Shown here piece by piece: positions 59,961 to 64,000 of a stretch of DNA of 64,000 bases (position 1 is the stretch's first letter; each line of letters begins with the position of its first letter). The position numbers and the translations under genes are program-made. The stretch spans positions 1 through 64,000 of the forward strand of contig JALZUQ010000010.1 in NCBI GenBank assembly GCA_023301465.1. The letters run 5' to 3'. Source of the stretch: Oligoflexales bacterium (GTDB lineage: Bacteria > Bdellovibrionota_B > Oligoflexia > Oligoflexales > JALZUQ01). Below the pieces are notes generated by a model. That model was given only the letters and a program-made list of their open reading frames with translations. It did not search any database and was not told where the DNA came from.

Positions 59961-60623
59961 CTAGATCACTAGTTTATCTTCAATCGAGGTCGTCCGTAAA
60001 GTTAGAGTTAGTGTTACAAGAATAAGCAGCAAAACAAATACTCCTCCTACCTGCCATAGGTGAAGCCTACCAAGAGGTACGCCGGTGATGACGATATTTT
60101 TTTGGGCTCTTAAAGCATCTCCTGACACCGTATACCTTCTATATTGACGACGCCCGAATACCTGTGGTTTTTCATCTGGTGTAACACCAACCACAGAAAG
60201 AGGTGAATCCATTTCCATGAGAAAAGCAACTTCTTTAAGAGACTTCACAGCTGCATTATCAGCCTGAAACTCTAACGCCACATCCTCGGAATAGGTATCC
60301 ATCTGAAAGACGATTCCAGCAATACTGAGTTTTGGTGCAAAACTCTTCGACCAAAATATACCCGAGTCCTTTAATATAATATTTTCTTTTTTGATTCCCT
60401 CTAAGGGTTGGAAGTCATCCATATTTTTTGGAAGTAACAATGGAACTTGAGCGGGTTCAGCTACGCTCGAACTATTTGAAACCCCCATCATATAACGGCC
60501 CATTAACTTCATTTGACCACCAAATAAAAAATATAAATGAGTGTCTGTAGGTTTCACTTCTCCATGCAGACCAGCACCTTGGAGTAATAATAAAATACTA
60601 AGCAGTTTTAGATAAAAAGTCAT
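59961..60623 (-). CDS. Hypothetical membrane-anchored secreted protein in the ccmFHI cluster
   Basis: Signal peptide and C-terminal TM; overlaps the adjacent ccm-type gene. Confidence 0.6.
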   Translation of the reverse strand: MTFYLKLLSILLLLQGAGLHGEVKPTDTHLYFLFGGQMKLMGRYMMGVSNSSSVAEPAQVPLLLPKNMDDFQPLEGIKKENIILKDSGIFWSKSFAPKLSIAGIVFQMDTYSEDVALEFQADNAAVKSLKEVAFLMEMDSPLSVVGVTPDEKPQVFGRRQYRRYTVSGDALRAQKNIVITGVPLGRLHLWQVGGVFVLLLILVTLTLTLRTTSIEDKLVI

Positions 60624-60879
60624 ATCGCCTCGCTAAGTCAATGTACCGGTTTACCAAATAGTTTTTTCGAGCATTCCAAGCTTTTGTGGATAACTTGTCT
60701 TGCTTAAAAGATTCCTCGTCAAGAACATAACGCTCGACAATAGCAGTCATTTTTTTTTGGAGTAAGTCTGTTGATTTCTCGTAAGATGCTTCTGCTAATG
60801 GACCTTCGTCTTTTCCCATAAAAGGAACCACTAAAATGACGAGACTGAAGAAACATAAAATACTAGCAATAATAACCAT
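60598..60879 (-). CDS. CcmI-N-terminus-like small membrane protein
   Basis: N-terminal TM then amphipathic helices, immediately downstream of ccmH. Confidence 0.45.
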   Translation of the reverse strand: MVIIASILCFFSLVILVVPFMGKDEGPLAEASYEKSTDLLQKKMTAIVERYVLDEESFKQDKLSTKAWNARKNYLVNRYIDLARRYDFLSKTA

Positions 60880-60882
60880 TTT

Positions 60883-61338
60883 TTACCCCTTCTTAGACTG
60901 GATGGTTTTGAGTTCTTTATGAAACTTTTCGAGGATTTCTTCTCTTGAAACAAGCTGATAATCTACTTTATTTGGTTGATGCTTCCAAAAACGAAACCAT
61001 ACAAATAGCGGACCCAAAATAATGACCAAGAGAGGAATTAACCAAGCCAATAAATTAAGACCTTCTTTTGGTGGTTCTCTAAGAATCCAAGGACCGTACC
61101 TTCCCACAAAAAACTCTAGTATCTGATCTTTATTTTTTCCTTCTTTGAGTTTTTCTTTTACGATGTCTTTGATCTTATTACTAAACTCAGCATCAGAATC
61201 AAGAACACTTAACCCCGTACACGTTGGGCACCTCAGTTCACCTGCAATATTTTCAAAGTCAATTTTATTGTTGTCTTGTGCAACTGCTTGCACACCAAAA
61301 AAACCCATCATTAAAATAAATATATAGAGGATCTTCAT
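60883..61338 (-). CDS. ccmH: Cytochrome c-type biogenesis protein CcmH
   Basis: AGELRCPTCTGLSVLDSDAEFSNKIKDIV; FVGRYGPWILREPP; internal start at MKILYIF. Confidence 0.9.
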   Translation of the reverse strand: MKILYIFILMMGFFGVQAVAQDNNKIDFENIAGELRCPTCTGLSVLDSDAEFSNKIKDIVKEKLKEGKNKDQILEFFVGRYGPWILREPPKEGLNLLAWLIPLLVIILGPLFVWFRFWKHQPNKVDYQLVSREEILEKFHKELKTIQSKKG

Positions 61339-63344
61339 GCCACCTCCCACTTTGCTGCAACCACATCTTTGCTTCGTTGACCACGTCTACCATCAAGCAA
61401 GGCTATAGTACCTCCAATACACATGATGATAACACTCAACCAGACTAAACGAACGGTAGGGTTAACATAAACCTGCAATGTGATTTCATTGTTTTTGGAA
61501 GGATCAAAACCAGCTAAAGAAATGTAAATGTCATGCCAAAAATTTCCGTAGAAATCTACTTCATGCAAGTACTCTGGCTTTGTTGGATATAAACTTCTAC
61601 CGGGCTCAATATGAGCGACAACTTTACCGTTTTTTTCTAAGTTCATAGTAACAAATGTCACTTTAGCGTTTTCAACTTTTTTGGTTTTGATACCAGAGTT
61701 ATCGTAGCGTAATTGGTATCCATAAATTGCTTCTGCCTGACCCGGAGTCATGACATACTCTTCTCTCATCCCACGGTAGTTCCCTAAAAACCCAAGGATA
61801 GCGATCAAAAAGCCAATATGTGCAATATAAGCACCATTATAACCAAGATTTCTTTTGATGAATAATCCAAAACGGTTTCCAACAATTTTTAGTTTTTGTA
61901 AATAATCCATGGTCAAACAAATCCCACACCAACCCACAAGATAACAACCTATTAACTGAGCAACCATTTGGTAGGTTTGAACTGTTAAATGGAGATCACC
62001 CAAATAATAAAAAATTGCTGTTAAAGGAAAAGAGCCCAGTAAAGCAGTGATCATGATTTTTTTACCGCCGGGAATCTTAGGGCTTTGGAACCGCATTAGG
62101 TTTCCAAATGCCATTACGATAATCGTGGCAAAACCAATAAAGGGAGAGAAACTATTAAAGTAAGGAGCTTGAATCGTGATCTTTTGGCCAGTGATGGCTT
62201 CACTGATAACAGGAAACATCGTTCCAATAAAAATAATAGTAATAAAGCTGATGGTTAAAAACTGCGTAATCATCAACGCACTTTCTTTTGAGATTCCCCA
62301 CGCCTTATCTACATCAGACGGCAAAATTAAGAACGCTCTAAAAGCGAAGATAATAGATGTGATCAGAAGTATCCCTGCAAGGAAATAAAGATACGCAGGA
62401 CCGATAGGAGAAAGTGCAAATGAATGAACAGAACTAATCACTCCAGAACGAGTAATGAAGGTTCCCCAAAAACACATAAAAAATCCAAACACAGCCAAAA
62501 CAATACTCAAACGTTTTAACTGTCCAATTTTATCTTGAACAATCAGTGAGTGCATGGAAGCAGTAGCAAATAACCATGGCATCAAAGATGAGTTTTCCAC
62601 TGGATCCCATGCCCAGTAACCACCCCAACCTAACTCGACGTACGCCCATCTCCCGCCAAGTGTAATCGCAGCTGTCAGAAGCACCCACGCAAATACAGTC
62701 CACCTTCGAACGGTTCTCAACCAACCTTCTGTTACATCGCCATAACAAAGTGCTGCTATCGAGTAAGCAGCAGGAACTGCTAATGCAACATAACCAATAA
62801 AAAGCATCGGAGGGTGAATGGCCATATAGTAGTTTTGAAGAAGTTCATTCATTCCAGTTCCATTAGCAACAGGCGGGAACTGGGTTGCAAATGGATCAGA
62901 GTACGTAATAGCTAAAATAAACATCCAAGCCATGACACCCTGCAAGAAAGCACTCACGTACGGCATGATATGTTCGTTATCTTTTTGATAAGTTGCCAGA
63001 GCAACACAGGAAGCAAGTGTGATAAAAAGTGTCCACAGAAAGTGAGAACCTTCCATGGCTGACCAAAAAGCAGTGATTCTAAAAATCAGCGGAAGATCAT
63101 TACTGGAGTTTTTGACAACGTAAGCAACACTATAGTCATGGGTTATGAGCATGTACCAAAGAATGCCTGCGGAACACAAAGAGAGTGCTCCTGTTAAGAA
63201 GACCGCATACTGACTCGACTTATATAGTTTCTTGTGACGAAGTTTTGCTGCAATGGTTGCTGATATACACCCGTATACTGAGACCACAGAACATATTAAT
63301 AGTAAGAAAAAACCTAAATCACCCAACATTCTTATAAACCCCAA
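61335..63344 (-). CDS. ccmF: Cytochrome c-type biogenesis protein CcmF
   Basis: MEGSHFLW; WAYVELGWGGYWAWDPVENSSLMPWL; THSL-type TM architecture. Confidence 0.95.
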   Translation of the reverse strand: MGFIRMLGDLGFFLLLICSVVSVYGCISATIAAKLRHKKLYKSSQYAVFLTGALSLCSAGILWYMLITHDYSVAYVVKNSSNDLPLIFRITAFWSAMEGSHFLWTLFITLASCVALATYQKDNEHIMPYVSAFLQGVMAWMFILAITYSDPFATQFPPVANGTGMNELLQNYYMAIHPPMLFIGYVALAVPAAYSIAALCYGDVTEGWLRTVRRWTVFAWVLLTAAITLGGRWAYVELGWGGYWAWDPVENSSLMPWLFATASMHSLIVQDKIGQLKRLSIVLAVFGFFMCFWGTFITRSGVISSVHSFALSPIGPAYLYFLAGILLITSIIFAFRAFLILPSDVDKAWGISKESALMITQFLTISFITIIFIGTMFPVISEAITGQKITIQAPYFNSFSPFIGFATIIVMAFGNLMRFQSPKIPGGKKIMITALLGSFPLTAIFYYLGDLHLTVQTYQMVAQLIGCYLVGWCGICLTMDYLQKLKIVGNRFGLFIKRNLGYNGAYIAHIGFLIAILGFLGNYRGMREEYVMTPGQAEAIYGYQLRYDNSGIKTKKVENAKVTFVTMNLEKNGKVVAHIEPGRSLYPTKPEYLHEVDFYGNFWHDIYISLAGFDPSKNNEITLQVYVNPTVRLVWLSVIIMCIGGTIALLDGRRGQRSKDVVAAKWEVA

Positions 63345-63568
63345 TTCCGAAATCTTTTATCTTCGATCATCTTGCATTCGATCTCCACCTGCTTCTAAGA
63401 ACTACTAGAAACAATTTTATAGATGGCAGCATCTAAACTACCATAAATTTCAGTTGCTTAGCTAGGCACACCTAAAACCTAAAAGAGATAGATTGAGTAT
63501 ATGCACTGACGGCAAAAGATGCTAAATGAATCACTGGGAACAACACTATTTGCTAACATAATGATCAC

Positions 63569-64000
63569 ATGACGCACTTTTTTATTAAAACTCTTGGATG
63601 TAAGGTCAATACCTTTGATACGGATGCAATTCATCAAAAGATGCTAAAGGCCGGACATACCAATACGGCTCAGGTTGAAAACGCTGATGTAGTGATTGTG
63701 AATACGTGCTCGGTCACACATAACGCTGACAAAGAGGCACGTTATTTGGCGAGATCCATTCGCAAACAAAATCCAAATACTTGCCTTGTCTTTACCGGCT
63801 GCTACGCACAAACAGATTCTGCAAAATTGGTATCCATGCCAGAAATCAATTTGGTAATTCCCAACGAAGTCAAAGATAAACTCCCAGAGCAAGTAAATAG
63901 TTTTCTTAAAAACCCTTCTTTAACTCCAAAAATACCTGAAGGAACTGTCGAAGTTTCTGAAAATAGGCAAGGTCACTTTAAGTCTTCTGTTACTTTTTTT
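63569..64000 (+). CDS. MiaB-like tRNA methylthiotransferase (MtaB-type), 5' partial
   Basis: MTHFFIKTLGCKVNTFDTDAI...ADVVIVNTCSVTHNADKEARYLARSIRKQNP...VFTGCYAQ; runs off right edge. Confidence 0.87.
   Translation, partial: MTHFFIKTLGCKVNTFDTDAIHQKMLKAGHTNTAQVENADVVIVNTCSVTHNADKEARYLARSIRKQNPNTCLVFTGCYAQTDSAKLVSMPEINLVIPNEVKDKLPEQVNSFLKNPSLTPKIPEGTVEVSENRQGHFKSSVTFF

Overview
This is a low-GC bacterial chromosomal window, probably from Bdellovibrionota/Oligoflexia or a related deltaproteobacterial lineage. That placement is inferred from gene content only. Most of it is housekeeping and envelope genes: plsC, lolE-lolD-bamA, deoC, a split cytochrome c maturation (ccm) system (ccmABCDEG at 12.7-15.9 kb, ccmF/H/I-like at 60.6-63.3 kb), rpmG, pfkA, prfC-serB-recJ, ompA-like, TolC/RND, SulP, a nucleoside phosphorylase and the 5' end of an mtaB-like gene. 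Many predicted secreted proteins and lipoproteins are also present. I see no CRISPR array, intact transposase, prophage, rRNA or tRNA. The observations most worth follow-up are: (i) a divergent RelA/SpoT synthetase-like protein next to deoC; (ii) an HtrA-like protease directly followed by a paralogue that has lost all three catalytic residues; (iii) a DUF4258/MqsA-like toxin-antitoxin module whose toxin has an in-frame amber codon at position 3; (iv) a two-repeat secreted protein gene split by a single extra A; (v) a tandem lipoprotein with two DM13-like repeats; (vi) a TIKI/TraB-like secreted protein with two GxxH motifs; (vii) an overlapping four-gene operon with an AroB-like sugar-phosphate cyclase; (viii) ccmA apparently starting at ATT; (ix) a non-coding dispersed repeat at 55.2 and 56.7 kb. 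I found no single clearly new large system.
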